From NCBI GenBank assembly GCA_027475525.1, contig JAMWFC010000108.1:187811-251810 (forward strand): 64,000 nucleotides of DNA. The letters run 5' to 3'. Under the pieces are notes generated by a model that was not told the origin of the DNA, did no database searches, and worked only from the letters and a program-made list of their open reading frames with translations. This document shows, one piece after another, positions 45,301-57,653 of the stretch (position 1 is its first letter; every line of letters starts with the position of its first letter). The translations under genes and the position numbers were made by a program. The DNA comes from Macrolepiota albuminosa. Its lineage: Eukaryota; Basidiomycota; Agaricomycetes; Agaricales; Agaricaceae.

Positions 45301-48300
45301 GCTTTCTATTTTTTTTCAGTACACAGAACCATCTCAATCTGTAGGCCAAATTAGAAGGCTTGTAAACTCCTGCCACTATCTTGGAGCAAATAATTTGGCA
45401 AATTTCAGCTTCAATGCCCAGTAGTATAGGTCAGTTATGCTCAGTCCAAGGTACATGAGGTATCTCGGTATAACCACTGGTGGAAAGAAGTCAGTTCTAA
45501 GTTTACCACGCTCTGAATCCTCCCAAGCAAATGCTTCATTTTGTTTCTGCATAATGTTGACTAATACGTCTAGTTCCACCATTAATAAAAAGCCTGTATT
45601 GTAGGCTCTAAGAAATAGCATCTGTTGCTCCTCCATAAATTGTCCTGTAGATTTGAAGGGTGGCAAATTCAGATTGAGTTCAGGAAGGGTTGCTAATGGG
45701 TGGCCAATTATCTTTCTCTCAATACAAAATTCCTCATGTACGGCACTTGCTACTGGTTTCGCTTTAAGTGCTACTGGCTTGTACTTCTTTTTGACCTGAA
45801 CCCCTTTGCGCTTAGGGGTACTATTATTAGCAAATGTATTATAAATGGAATTTTGGTTTCTAGCAAAACCAGATATCAAAGGTTCTTTAGAATCAGGAGT
45901 AGAAACAAAATAAGTGTCTGTCAAAAGGTTTTCAGTAATATTGGACACAGTGAGGTATAAGTAGGATAAAACTTTGCTAGTAAGCGACAAAGAAGAGTTC
46001 AAGATTTCATGGGCTAAAGAGGTATGTGATATAAGGGTTACTTGCCCAGTCCAATGATTATAGTCCAAGATAAGTGCTTCATCTCCATAATCCTCATCAC
46101 TCATCTCCTTGATGGCATCAGAAAACACTTGCAAGGGTTGTTGCTAACATAAGGTTGCTTTCTCAGTCCTGGCTTCTGGAATTTCCCTCATGGAAATGTT
46201 GGGATTGTTCTTCTGACACCCAAGTTAGGGTCGCTAATAGTTAGCATTGTTTTGTCTTTGGACATCGTCTTGACTACTAATCAAGCTAGCATGTCAAAGA
46301 GCCTTCCTAATAGTAAATCATATGCAGGTGACCTGAGAATGTGAATTTGAAGGTAGAACATAAGATTGCCAATAGCACATGGAACCTTACAGGCCATTTC
46401 CAAAGATCAATCAATAGTGCCGTTAGCGCTTTGCATATTAAGAACAATTGTTGGGTCATAAATAATGCCAAGTTTGTTAGCAACGTCAGCAGCTATAGAA
46501 ATGATCTGAGATCAATTGTCTACAATTGACTCAATTTTACTTTTGCCATCCACAGTCAGCATGATTGAACAAATAGCATGAGAGTCCTAGACTACAGTTA
46601 GGATGGTGGGATCATTGCTAGATCTTAGCGACTTAAGGTAGGTTTCAACCAGGTCAACAGATGTAGCTTCTTTAGGTGGTGCAGCCTCCTCTTTGGTTTC
46701 CAGGATTACAGTTTCTGTGATGTATGCAAATCCAGGTAGCATGTTGTTGCATTTGTCCACCATCATTACATTGTTAGCTATGTTATGTTGAGGTGTAACT
46801 GCAGTACACATCTGATTCCTGACGTCTGGTGCCATACTGCATAGCTCTCCTACTGATAGCATAACCTGGGTCTGCATAATGTGATCAAAAACTACTTTAA
46901 ACTTTTCCAGGTCATATATAGGCACTATTGGTCAATAGCTCCCCATAGGTTTGTCTGGTGCTCTGAAGTTGCAATTAAGGGGTGGGGCATAGTTTCCTCC
47001 AAGGCCAGCATAAGGATGCAGCAGTGGTTCAGTAATGGTAGGCATCTTGGTTGCTTCTGGTATATTATTGGTAGCGCTAGAAGTCAAAGCTTTTGCTGGG
47101 GTGGGGTCTATTGTAGCGTCTGAGGGTCTATAGTCTTTTAAAGGCTGCTTGCCCTTTCTGATCTCTACCCCATCAAAGACCTGATTCTTTAGCAACTTCA
47201 GTTCCTTTTCCAGCATCTCAATTCTCTCTTTGCGTGACAATGTAGGTTGGTCACTACAGCGTTAAGCTAGAGTACCTTGTAAATTAGCGCTTGTTGGGGA
47301 GTCACTTCTGCTTCTGTTGTCGCTGTACTGTTTAGGTTACCTGTTGCTAAGTTCCCAGGGTTTTGACAGTGCCACTTGTCAATGCGCCCCTGGAAAGTCT
47401 TATGCTCAGGATAAAGGAGAATGTTAGCGCCCAAAGGCAGGACTATTTTACCATCCACCCCATGGCATGCTCTCCCTTGTCACAAATATTGTTCAAGGAT
47501 AGTGCATCGACTCCTGGTCATGGTATGTCCTGCCTCACCATAAAAATGGCAAAGTCCTGTCTGTACATTGTTCCTAGGCACCAAGAGACTAGTCAAGATT
47601 AAGGTTTCAAGTTTATTCATGATGTTAGCGACTGTGTTGTTGACAGCATTTTCCAAATCCTCTTTCTTGACAAACCTGTTGTGGTCATTGGCAGTGCTAG
47701 GTGCTGGCGACTCTAGTTTGGGTGCCATTCCTCCATGGTCCAAGCCAGGATGCTGCAAAGATATACCTGTGTCCGTGCCTTTTAATACCCATTTTCCTGC
47801 CTCAAAGACTTCTTCTATATTGTAAGGTTCCTCAGGGTGATGGTCATACATAAGAATCTCCAAGCATTGTGCAATGTTAGTCCATAACGAGGTCGGAAAC
47901 TCTTGTTGAAACAAACGTCGCTTCTCATTCCTGTATAACTTTCTATTCTGGACAAGCCATCTTGCTATCTGCTGAAAATTGTGATAATAAGTTGATAACA
48001 TGCCTAGAGTATAGATCCCTATTGCAAAGGTGTCCTGAACTAGCTTCTGGATTTTTATTACCATATAACATGTAGCTTCTTCAGCGCCAGGATATAAATG
48101 AATAATAGTCTTCTTCTATTCATTATAGGTAAAAGGCCTTGGCACTTCATCATTTGTAAGTCCTTGGAACTCCTTTAAACTTGTCCATGATTTGGCTGTA
48201 TCATATGAGACATATCTGATGGCATATTCCTTTATCTGTATATCATCTGTCATGTGGCAGTCATGTAGCAAATACTCCAACTCCTTAAAATACTGTGTTA

Positions 48301-48900
48301 GTTCACAGGGCTTCATTTTGTCCCACTTTGGTAACAAGAAGTGGTTTCTGGATGGCATGCGCTGGTTATTCAGCTGCTCCATATTGGCAGGGTGTGTGTG
48401 TCAAAGTAGGAAGAGTGGTGGTGCTTGTGTTACTAAACATTGATGTAGTGGGTACAGGCTCAGTTAGTTCTGAGTCGCTAGGTTCTGGTGATAATAACCT
48501 AGATAGCTCTTCTAAAGGAGTAAGCAGCATATGGTTTTCACCTGCCAAGTACTCAAAGGGTTGGGAAAAAGAGAAAAAGTTTTTGGCTAAGCTATCTGGG
48601 GCCGCCTCAAGCTCCTGGTCTAAAGTCTGTCTTGGTAGCATGCCTAGTAAGTGTGGTGAATTGATGGTACTTGGTTCAAAAGCGCTCTCTAACAGGAGGC
48701 AGTGCTGTTGCTGGGCTTGAGTTTCCAGCAGAATTCTGTCTTAATAGAACTCCTCATGGTGGGCTCCAAAATAATAATGCCGTCTCCAGTGCCTGATATA
48801 CGTAGTTGTGAAGAGTCCTGACAGGGTCCTGGTATGCTCAAGCAGAGGTGATAGAACGATGTGCTAGATAATAGCATCTTGGATGCTACCTAGCAAATGG
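42340..48900 (-). mobile_element. Element 6: decayed Ty3/gypsy element of a second lineage
   Basis: Minus-strand order: gag (complement 47480-48641, including PKWDKMKPCELTQYFKELE and knuckle-like CHFYGEAGHTMTRSRC near 47530), protease region (46290-46590, LLLGRLFDML downstream), RT (45178-44405: PSSRDLTTFQTPF, LPMGWTN, SFIDDVGVKGP, SEVCAFLGTV), RNase H thumb (43470-43174: PVILAVDTLYI) and RNase H end (42840-43170). All parts carry stops. RT and RNase H are separated by about 0.9 kb of inserted DNA (43480-44400). No LTR pair was found. This is not related to elements 1-5 beyond general gypsy similarity. Confidence 0.8.
43838..44299. repeat. 231 bp tandem duplication inside element 6
   Basis: Units 43838-44068 and 44069-44299 differ at only a few positions (for example CATCATATG/CACCATATG, CGCTCT/CTCTCT, CTTACAAC/CTTGCAAC). 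It is followed at 44300-44440 by an irregular array of CACCTCTTAGNGCC/TTCCTTAGNGAC words. All of this lies in the insertion between the RT and RNase H parts of element 6. Confidence 0.9.
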
Positions 48901-49129
48901 TAAGTGCTGTAGTTTAGGCAAAGATAAAGAGAAAAAGATGAGTAGCACAGTGTAATGTGCCTGTAGGTAGTACTGTAAATGATGAAGACAAGATAGATGA
49001 GGCTAGCACCCAACTTAGTGACAAAGTCAGGCAAAGCTAGTGTGATTTGATTGCTAAGTGTAACTTGGGTGCTCAAGAGGTTATGATTTGTTGTTATGTA
49101 CATGTGAAGTAGCTAACTTATATACTATG

Positions 49130-49740
49130 TGCTACTGTGTTTTCCAAGATAAGTCCATCTGTGGTGCTACCTCCTAGTCCCTTTTCTTGTGTTTCCCTCT
49201 AATGGTGACCTGTCAATGGCAACCTGTTGCACATGGCTGATGGCACCCAATGGCATTATGACCCGCAGCAACCAACAGTGACTCTAAATTGACTTAGAAA
49301 TATAAGGGTCTGCTCACTCTTAATATAATTCCGATTGGCCAGGCTGTTTCAGGGTATGGTCAGAAAATCCTTGACAGACACTGTGAGTGCTAATATTAGC
49401 GCTACTCATTGTATCAGTTCCTGACAGGTTCAGATGTCAGGTTTAAGTATATCCTGTGCCGCCGTCATTGATTCTTTTAGACTTCTGATTGAAGTGCCTT
49501 GTCAAATGGCAGTGCCTACTGCTGGCTTCTTCTGGAAGTGATCAGGGTTTGGTTAGAGTCCCCTCCTGCTGTCGTGTTAGCACTATACATTCTGAGCCTC
49601 CTTTGTCCTTGGAATAGGTGAATGGAGTGTGCTGAAGGCCTGGTAACTGGTGATTAGGGAAAATGATAAGTCCTGCAATAGAGTGACAGAGCTAGGGCTG
49701 CTCTGTACCCAAACTGGTTGCTAGAGTCTCCAGTGTGTCA
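49130..49740. other. No gene seen
   Basis: Upstream flank of element 6. Moderately AT-rich, no credible frame; could include its degraded LTR. Confidence 0.35.
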
Positions 49741-49742
49741 AG

Positions 49743-49923
49743 TGTCAGTTGGCCTATAATGTCTCTTGATGTGCTCAGTCTGAGTAGAAGCCTATCACCG
49801 CTATATCAGATTTGACTAGAACTAGAGTGAATACAAGATATTGTTTTATGTAATACTCTAATATCTGGTAACAGCATTGTTGATGCTTGTTGATGCATAT
49901 AACTAGTGTAATGATCCATTACA
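49743..49923 (-). repeat. LTR remnant of the element 2/3 family (probable solo LTR)
   Basis: 49805-49923 aligns with the reverse-oriented LTR of element 3: shared TTGACTAGAACTAGAGTG block, then ATACAAGAT, AATACTCTAAT, ATTGTTGA and a terminal CCATTACA. If it starts at TGTCAG (49743) it would be 181 bp, near the 172-176 bp of related LTRs. No internal region follows and no target duplication was recognised. Confidence 0.5.
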
Positions 49924-50100
49924 ACATCTTCCAATCACCACCATGAAGTACCTGGTTTCAGCTGCATAAGGGAAGGCTTGGTGGGTATTATAGATAAAAA
50001 ATTCATGAGTCCCACACTGTCTCTTGGACCTGGTATTTGTGCGTAAATGCATTTCTGCTCCTTGATAATATGGAGGTCTGATCCCTTTATGGAAGGGCCA

Positions 50101-50180
50101 TGGTGGCTCAGCTGGCACCACCATGGTCTGAAGCAGGGGTCACATGCTCTTGCAAGTGGAGAGGACGCAAATTCAAACTG
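50101..50180 (+). other. tRNA-like Pol III promoter module (possible SINE head)
   Basis: TGGCTCAGCTGG (50104-50115) fits an A box, and GCAAATTCAAACTGC near 50168 resembles a weak B box. It lacks a tRNA cloverleaf. Such heads occur in tRNA-derived SINEs. Confidence 0.35.
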
Positions 50181-50585
50181 CACTTGTGTGGAAAACACCT
50201 TAGACACTATGCAGCTTATTTCAATGCTGCCGGGAAGCTACTGCCCACACATGTTGACTAGGGAGGCTTTATTGTGCAGGCCATAGTTGGGTGAACCAAT
50301 CAACACATGACTTGATGAAGCAATGTGACCACTGCACTCCTGTCCAAATCAGGAAAAATAGTTAGGGTTGCCCAGTGGGATGGAATTGGGAGAGGTTAAA
50401 CTTGCTGACCAAGTGTGTCCTAGTATGGGTGGGTGGGAAAAGAAGGTGTCAATAGTTTGATCAGGCTGCTGACATAATGTATGGTCCATCGGATGGGTTG
50501 GCATGGCTGTTGACGTCGGAGTAAGGTTGATTTGATCAGCTGCTTATTGTCGGCTTAAAACCAGCAGGCAGCAGGACTGTCATTG

Positions 50586-50645
50586 GCCTACTCAGCTGGC
50601 TTATACCATCATGGGTTCCAAATCTTGGGATCGATCTCTGGAAGA
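50586..50645 (+). other. Second tRNA-like module (possible SINE head)
   Basis: CTACTCAGCTGG (50589-50600) as A box and GGGATCGATCTC (50628-50639) as a good B box about 30 bases later, spacing normal for tRNA genes. The flanks do not form a complete acceptor stem, so a SINE or tRNA pseudogene is more likely than a tRNA. Confidence 0.4.
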
Positions 50646-51476
50646 TACCATCCAGGTGCAGGGGAGGTTATAGTATTGTGGGGCCTTACTAGGAGTTATG
50701 GCTTAGAGGAAGCCAATAGGCAATCAGTCTTCTAAGACCTACACCAACCAAACACCGGCAAGCATTGCTGAGAGTAGAAGAGTCAGGAGAAAATAGGGAT
50801 GGCATGATAACAGTGATAAGTCAGGGTCTTAATATGGAGAAATACCATACTTTACTATATCGTGTGACCTAGGACACTATACCCAAGCAATATGCATGTA
50901 AAAATAGGTTTCAAAAAACAAAAGGGTTCATCATCATCATCCCTTTATGGAAGTGGGTTACACCGCATATCCCGACCCATAGAGGTTAAAAAAAATCTAT
51001 TCTAGTTAGAAGGGGAGGTGAACCCCCTCAGAGGGTAGGGTGGGACATGCAGGTGGCCTAACTACACGAGTACACGGAATATATACAGTCGGGTATCGAG
51101 TAGTCGGGCTTCGGGTAGGAAGAAGTAAATCACAAGGTCTTCACACTTCCGATAAACTGCAGAGGATGGCCGTTTAATATCGGAGCCTGAAATCAAGGGT
51201 TTGTACCTGATGACAATGTGTGACCTGGGTAAACGTATTTTTAGCTTCCAATTTTACGACTACCTCGTCGCTGCTGTGCATGGCAAAAAGCAACAGCTTA
51301 AATGCAGGAGAAACGGTGAGGCCACATCTTCCATTCGCCTATATCCCATCCACTGAGTCTTCCAAGGGACATACCTTTTAGTTTTCTCGGGCTACGTAGC
51401 ACGCGACTGTTAAAGATAGACCCGTGGATTCCTTCGTCACTAAGAAGGGCATGGTCGTGGAGAAGCAAAGTCCGTC
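50646..51476. other. Intergenic; promoter side of F-box copy 2
   Basis: No gene. The last roughly 110 bp (from about 51367) are homologous to the region upstream of F-box copy 1 (forward 7800-7907). Confidence 0.4.
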
Positions 51477-53093
51477 ATGCTTTTACTTGCTCGGAAACTT
51501 TGTGATGTTGATAGACCCAAGGAATTCCGACATACATTGAGGTTCAGCGACCTACCTTTGGAAATTCTGACAGAGATTTTGAAGCATGTCCATTGGCGTG
51601 ACTTGCTTATCATGAGGCAGGTGAGTCCATAGACTCTCTTTACAAAACCAAGGGATAGGTTCATGACTCTAGGTCTGCAAAGGACTAAACGCAGTTTCAC
51701 GGACATGGGAAGTGTGGAGGAACCAGTATCGAAGTTATTTGACAGAGAAACGATTCAGGATGGCAGCGGAAGAAAGCCTCGACATGTATTCACCTCTGGA
51801 ACTGGAGTCTTGGGTGTTGCAGCGGAGAAGTGCCGATTGGGAATGGCAATGTAAAAGCCATCCGGTTCATGAGCGTGTGGTCTCCTTGGACGCTGATTTT
51901 ACGTTGACTTTGGTCCCAGGTGGACGCTGGCTTCTTACCACTATGCGCGATGGTTCAGTTTTGTGCCATGACCTTGAAGATCCCCAAATGCGGAGCAAGT
52001 TATTAGTGCCACCACGTGAAGACCCCAAGCGCCAATTCCTATATTGCGGAGCCGTTGACGTTGATTTCATGAGTCCAACATCCAAGTTTTTTATGGTCAC
52101 CTATCCTTCGGAATACTATGGTCAGTTGTATTGTAATCCTATGTGCCACACGATTGTTACTGATCCGAATCTGGATTCACACTAGACCCGTCTGTAACTG
52201 GTTCTCTTGACCTTATGATCTGGTCAGTCAATCAGAGTGGACATGGGTCCTCTGTATGCCTGGAAGCGCATCTTTTACATTCTTTTCCAGCGACTGAGCC
52301 CCGCACCAGTGTTTTCTCCGTCAGTCTCTATGGTAATCTACTCGCCAGGCTTATGTATACCAATTCGTTCCGGACGTACATCGAAATTTTTGACTGGAGG
52401 TCCTCTACGGAGTCAGTGCATCGTAGAACGGTAATTTTCCCTGGTGTTCCATACTCTGGAGACCTGGTTCGTGAGGTTCCCTTCATCCAATGTATACAAG
52501 CATTTATATAGACGATTTAGGATCCCGTATTGCTGCTTCCTGGAAGCCGGCTGGCCTTTGTCTCCGTCCATAATGTCTTCGTATACGATGTAGGCACAAT
52601 GACCGACCATCAACCTATCGCCCCCGTAATCCCCCAAATCCCGTCAGAACCACGATGGTCGGCACTTGACAGTCATGGGGACCATAGTTTCCGTTACCAT
52701 CAATCAATTCAAGACAATGACGCCGTTATTTTTGTTTTGACTTCCAAACAAATAGTTTACCATCTGGTGGTTCCTCATAACGTTCAGCGTCCACCACGTC
52801 TCTTGCACTATATGATCGTACCTCACGAATATAATCTATATACGGCTGGAACACACAAGGCGCTTGCGGAGAAACATGGTTCGGTCCTAGTCAAAATCGG
52901 TACTACAAATCTACCTGGAGACGTTGTCACTGTACATCAACTCAGCGTATCTCCGAATCTTCAACGGTTCTTGTGCAACGCATCCTTGGACGATACCCCT
53001 CTTTTGATCGACGACATTGGACGTATCATAATCAGTGACGACCGTGAAATTTTCATTCTTGAAACCTCTAGATTTCCCAAAATTTTTTCGTAG
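51477..53093 (+). CDS. F-box protein, copy 2, 469 aa
   Basis: Exons 51477-51620, 51673-52120, 52186-52430, 52521-53093; introns are GT-AG and the frame is continuous to TAG at 53091. Residues about 23-70 form an F-box (FSDLPLEILTEILKHVHWRD, continuing across intron 1 into VCKGLNAVSRTWEVW), which in this family docks on Skp1 of an SCF E3 ubiquitin ligase. Residues 70-469 are rich in short beta segments (for example LTLVPGGRWLLTT, YIEIFDWRS, VLVKIGTTN) and presumably recognise substrates; no known repeat is evident. The start is the first ATG in frame, 22 codons before the F-box. Close paralogue of the minus-strand gene at 6175-7795; the two lie about 44 kb apart in opposite orientation. Confidence 0.88.
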
Positions 53094-54165
53094 CTCGTAA
53101 TTATATATAATATGATATATTGAGTACAGTGCACGTGGTTACTTCACCATCCACCCAGTTTAGGTACCAAGGAATTTTTTTTTGGATTTTTCCCTTTTTT
53201 TCTAGGACAGAAACCATGTAAAAGACGTCGATTTATGCAACATCAGAAAATTTCCCATGCATTTCACTTTTTTGGGGGGTCAGGTACAAATTTTTTCAGT
53301 GCCTGATGAAGGCAGAATTTGGAATTAGTGTAAATTTTGAGTCTGTGTTGTAGTGGATGTACATGATCCTGGCTGCACATGATCCCCTGCACATGACCAG
53401 TTTGATATTCAGAAGTTCATCCTAAAGTTGAGGGGTTGGTTAAAAAGACATCATTTGCATTCCAAGTTCTTCCTCTATTAAACTGTCTGCTATACTATTC
53501 CTTATATTGATTGTTTTGTTACATAGCAACAAATAACTTTTGTTGTGTTCTGTCCCATAATATCTTGAATTTTCAAATAAAAACATACCACTTGAGCATA
53601 AACTTATGTCTAAAGGTAATGAAAATAGAAATAAAAGTACGTGACAAAGAAAGAAAATTAGACATGAGATATGTATGAAGTATTGAGTAGACAACATGAC
53701 TGATATATTATTTATTCATCTAGCAGAATCACTTTCTAGAAATTGAGGCTCAAGCTGATGATGAAGACCAAGTTTGAAGGAAACAACATTAATAGTTTGT
53801 ACAGATACTCTATATATCTATGCATGGCTGACAATAAATAGATCACAGATGACTTTATTGAAGACAGTAGACCTGTTGCATTGGATCAAAGTCTTTCCCA
53901 ATAAGATAGGCAACATCCATACTTGACAACCCCATGTGACTCCAAGTGTGACAAACATGTCAAAAAGCAAGAAATTGAGAACTCCTTCTTCAGTTTATTG
54001 AATTCAGACAATCAAAAAAAAAACAAATTCTGTAAATAATCTTTCCCTGCAATATGTTCTTTTCCAAATTTTAGTATATTCAAAATTCAGAGTAGAGTTC
54101 ACAAAATAGAGGAAAAATCACTAATTTGCGTCAATTGTCATTAAGTTATCATATTGTTGACACAT
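53094..54165. other. AT-rich intergenic DNA
   Basis: 3' flank of the F-box gene. There is a GTACATGATCC/CACATGATCC/CACATGACC triplet of short repeats at 53355-53400. No gene supported. Confidence 0.4.
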
Positions 54166-54169
54166 TGAC

Positions 54170-55197
54170 GTGTCGACATGTCCAGCATTGGACCAAGCAA
54201 CTGCTACCCATAAAGCTTTGAAGGTTGTGCTAGAAGGTCTTGAGGTCAAAATATCAGCACAAAATGATACTGCTGAAGAGAGTCCAGATGCAATAATCAA
54301 CAATAAAGACTACAATGGAACTCCTGATAGACCTGCAGATAAAAATAAATATTTTCTGCCAAATCTTAATGAGGTACAAGCAGCATTGAAGGATATTAAA
54401 CTCTTGTTAAAGCCTCTTTGAGATATAGGTGCAGGCTATAAAGATTCTCATCTAAACCTCCTCTTTTGAAAATGTCTTGAGGCAATGATGGTCCTCCTTG
54501 CTATCTACATTTACCCCAAAAACAAGCTGATCTGGGCAGAAGCAGCTCATCAGGTGTCACAGATGCAGGATCATGGATCTCACCTTGCACAAAATGGACT
54601 CAGAACTTTATTGCAAACCAAGAAGATCTTTCTGAAAATAACTATGGCACCTAGAATGAGTCTATTCTAGAAGACAAAGACTTGACTCAGAAGCTGCACC
54701 TTCATCTTCAAAGTATTGGCCCACATATTGCTGCTCACTATATTGTTTCTTACATGGATCGAGAGAAAGTTAAAACTTGGCTTAAATCAAAGACAACAAT
54801 ATCTCTAAAGACAGCTCAGTGCTGGTTGGTTAAAATGAATTATAGATGGAAAAGTGTACCTGGTGGACAATATGTTGATGGACATGAGCAAGCAGATGTT
54901 ATTGCATACCAGCAGAATATATTTCTTCCTTGCTGGGCTTGTTGGTATTCCCTTCACATGCCACTGGAAAGATGGAAAGTTGGATGAGAGTGAAGCTGTA
55001 TGGCCAAATGATCCTGACAATAGTATACGGCCATATAAAACTATCTATGTCATCTGGTTCCATGATGCATTAACATTCTATGCAAATGACTGGCAAAAAG
55101 TCTGCTGGAGTCATGAGAATGAAAAAGCAGTTCCCAGAGCAAAGGGTGAAGGAGTGTCTCTAATAGTGGCTAATTTTGTTTCCGCTGATTATGAATG
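54170..55197 (+). pseudogene. IS630/Tc1-like (DDE_3-type) transposase remnant
   Basis: Plus-strand segments: a helix-turn-helix-like portion VKTWLKSKTTISLKTAQCWL (54772-54831) followed by GGQYVDGHEQADVIAYQQN (from 54862), then in a second frame VIWFHDALTFYAND (about 55051-55092), KAVPRAKGEGVSLIVA and NFVSADYE (to 55194). The family's usual reading around the second block is FHDES-FYAND; here it is altered to HDAL, one frameshift separates the parts, and the end is missing. Upstream frames 54170-54421 and 54485-54670 may belong to the same gene (VLEGLEVKISAQ, coiled coil). Inactive. Confidence 0.55.
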
Positions 55198-55325
55198 ATC
55201 ATGTTCTTGTGACAAGTCAAAGCAAGGTCAAATATTATTCAGAGCCAGAAAGGGATGAGAAGGATACTTTACAAATGATGACATTATCCAACCAGCTGAG
55301 GATGTGATGGATATTCTGGTAGCAT

Positions 55326-57138
55326 AGTAGCCTGGCTGGCCACATGCAAAACATGTTCCTGTCTGACTAGATGGATTGGCTGGCTTGACTTCTGGCCTTG
55401 GCTTAGGACGTTCTCTGTCCCAAGCCTGCTCCAGTTGTGAGTGGCTACACCCTTGATTCCCAGCAGGAGCTTTGCATATCACAAACTGTGTGTTGCAGTC
55501 ACAGTTCATGTCAGCCTTTTTAGCCAGGAAGGTCTCTATATGCTGACCTTGTGGGAGTGCCCCAGCAGGTGTAAATTGCCTGCTTCCTCCTTTATGGCTA
55601 CTACAATGCTCATAGTGGTTAGCAGTCTTAAAAGACTGCTCATACTTTATGGTGTACACTACAAACTCCTCAACATTGTTGACCTCTGGAAACAACCCAT
55701 TCTCAAATATCAAATAGCAGTGCATGTCCACTGGAATACTATCCAAGAACATTTTGAGCATAGTGTACCTGTCTGGGTATACTGCCATGTTCTGGGCATG
55801 GTTGTTAAGGATATTATAGAACCCTTGTACACCCAACTTCTTGGTGTACTTGGCAGACTAGAAGTCCTGCCTTGTTTCCTGTAATGTCAAAGAGTGCACA
55901 AATTGATTGTACAGTCCTGTAAGGACTCCCTTGAATGTACAATCATACTAGATCCAGTTGATGTGCAATACTGCTCGTCGAAACCAACTCATGGCCTCTC
56001 TGGCCAAGAACTCAGGCAGAACAAAAATTCATTCTCATTCCATATGATCACCCTCATATAAATACATAGCAAGGTGGATGCATATGTTCATTGCCCAATC
56101 CTCCAAGTCACTAAACTTGGAAGCACCTGAGTAGTATAAAGGCAACCTCTAGAGGCTGTGGCTCAGTCACACAGCTGGCAGAGGGAGATCCAAAGAGAAC
56201 AAGTCTAGGGATTTCCTATGCCAGGTTGGACTTCTGAGGCCTCTGAAGCATTGGAAACAACTGTACAGTATAACAGAACCTTAAAAACTTAAAAATTGCC
56301 TACACAAACAATTGCACAAATAAGGAGCAAACTCTGGCAAACTCTGGCTTATGTAAGTGGTCTGGAAGCGGTGCTGAGGGGCCCATACTTGTCTGAATGG
56401 AAGCTAAAGAGCCAGAGCACCTCAAAGGTTGAAAATAGTACTAACAGATAGTGTTGAAAGAATAGAAACAGTAAAATGAGATAATGTCAGAAGAAATAAG
56501 AGAATGAATGAAAGAAGAGTGAAGAGATAAGGAGTGAAGGAAGGAAGAAATGAGGAGTCCCCTGACAAATAGGCACAAATGTGCCTACTGTCTGCTTTAC
56601 ATAGCTTTGCCATGTCTGGTAACCATAAGGTTACTCCCAAGGCATCATCAACTACTCAATAAAGGTGGTCATGCATGGTTTTACAATGCATACAAATGGC
56701 CTCTTGCTGGCCCAGGGATCTAGTTGCTAAATCAGCAGCTTGGGGAAGTGATTTCCCTCATCCACCTTGTGGTGAATGTCCCAAGCCTCCTTGACTGTGG
56801 GCATAATTGCCTTCATCTCAGAGAGTTGATCTAGGGTGCTTGTCCTGGCCTCTACCAGGGACATCACATCTTATGGTGCCATCTTGATTGAGGAAGTCTC
56901 CTTGATTATGATCATCATGCTGCCCTGGTTCTGGAGAAGATTGATTCCCCTGGCTCTGCATCACAAATTGACAACACATCTTGTCAATGGGCTTAGTGCC
57001 CTCAAATACAATGCCCTGATTATCAATAAGAGACTGTCCCTTAGTCCTGAGATTGCCATTGCACATACGTTGATATGCAACTCTGTTGCTCAGCATTTCT
57101 GCCATTAGTATGTGTGGCATCAGAGATGCCTCACTTTC
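55326..57138 (-). pseudogene. Element 5: gag remnant, interrupted by element 3
   Basis: Minus-strand gag close to element 4: SEAS-MPHILMAEMLSNRV at 57138-57070, GQSLIDNQGIVFEG (about 57030-56990), capsid segment FYNILNNHAQNMAVYPD (about 55820-55770) and knuckle CFACGQPGYYAT (about 55360-55325), where homology stops. Several stops and frameshifts. It begins directly at the end of the element 3 LTR, so element 3 inserted into this gag; the first part of the gag should lie beyond the right edge. Confidence 0.75.
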
Positions 57139-57310
57139 TGTAACCTTTGGTTACGAGTTAGAACTATCTTGTGTGTTTCACACAGTGCTGAATCAGACCG
57201 CAGTATTGGATTGACTAGAACTAGAGTGAATACAAGATGTTGTCTTACATAATACTCTAATGAATGCTTATAGCGTTGTTGACGCTAGTAACAAGTGTGA
57301 CTCCGTTACA
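57139..57310 (-). repeat. 3' LTR of element 3
   Basis: 172 bp; on the minus strand TGTAACGGAGTC...GGTTACA, clearly homologous to the LTRs of element 2 (shared AGCGTCAA-AACGCTATAA, GCGGTCTGATT-AGCACTGTGTGAAA). It joins the element 5 gag directly; the expected 5 bp target duplication on the minus strand is GAAAG. Confidence 0.9.
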
Positions 57311-57653
57311 TACCCCCCAATGAGACCAAATACTTGGTCTAAGGAAGGGAGTTGGAGTGGAATGACAGATGCAGGAAAGTGCAAACAACAGGCTAATACA
57401 CACTTCGCGTTGCTGCAAAATGTTAGCATCATGTGCGACATAGTTGTGTAGCCTGAACACAAAAGAATGCAGTCTCTTATCAGACAGGTGCGCATATGAC
57501 ACCAGAATCAAAAAGGTATAAAATTCAAGATAAAACAAAATTAAGTGACCTCTCCTCTGGGTCCGCTGTATATACACACTACTCTGGAGTGCGTGTCAGC
57601 TTGAACATATCGAGTGGGTTACTCAGAGTTACCTACACAATAAAAATATGGGT

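Noticed and set aside
50589..50645. A genuine tRNA gene
   Set aside because: A and B boxes fit, but no acceptor stem and no plausible anticodon arm could be formed.
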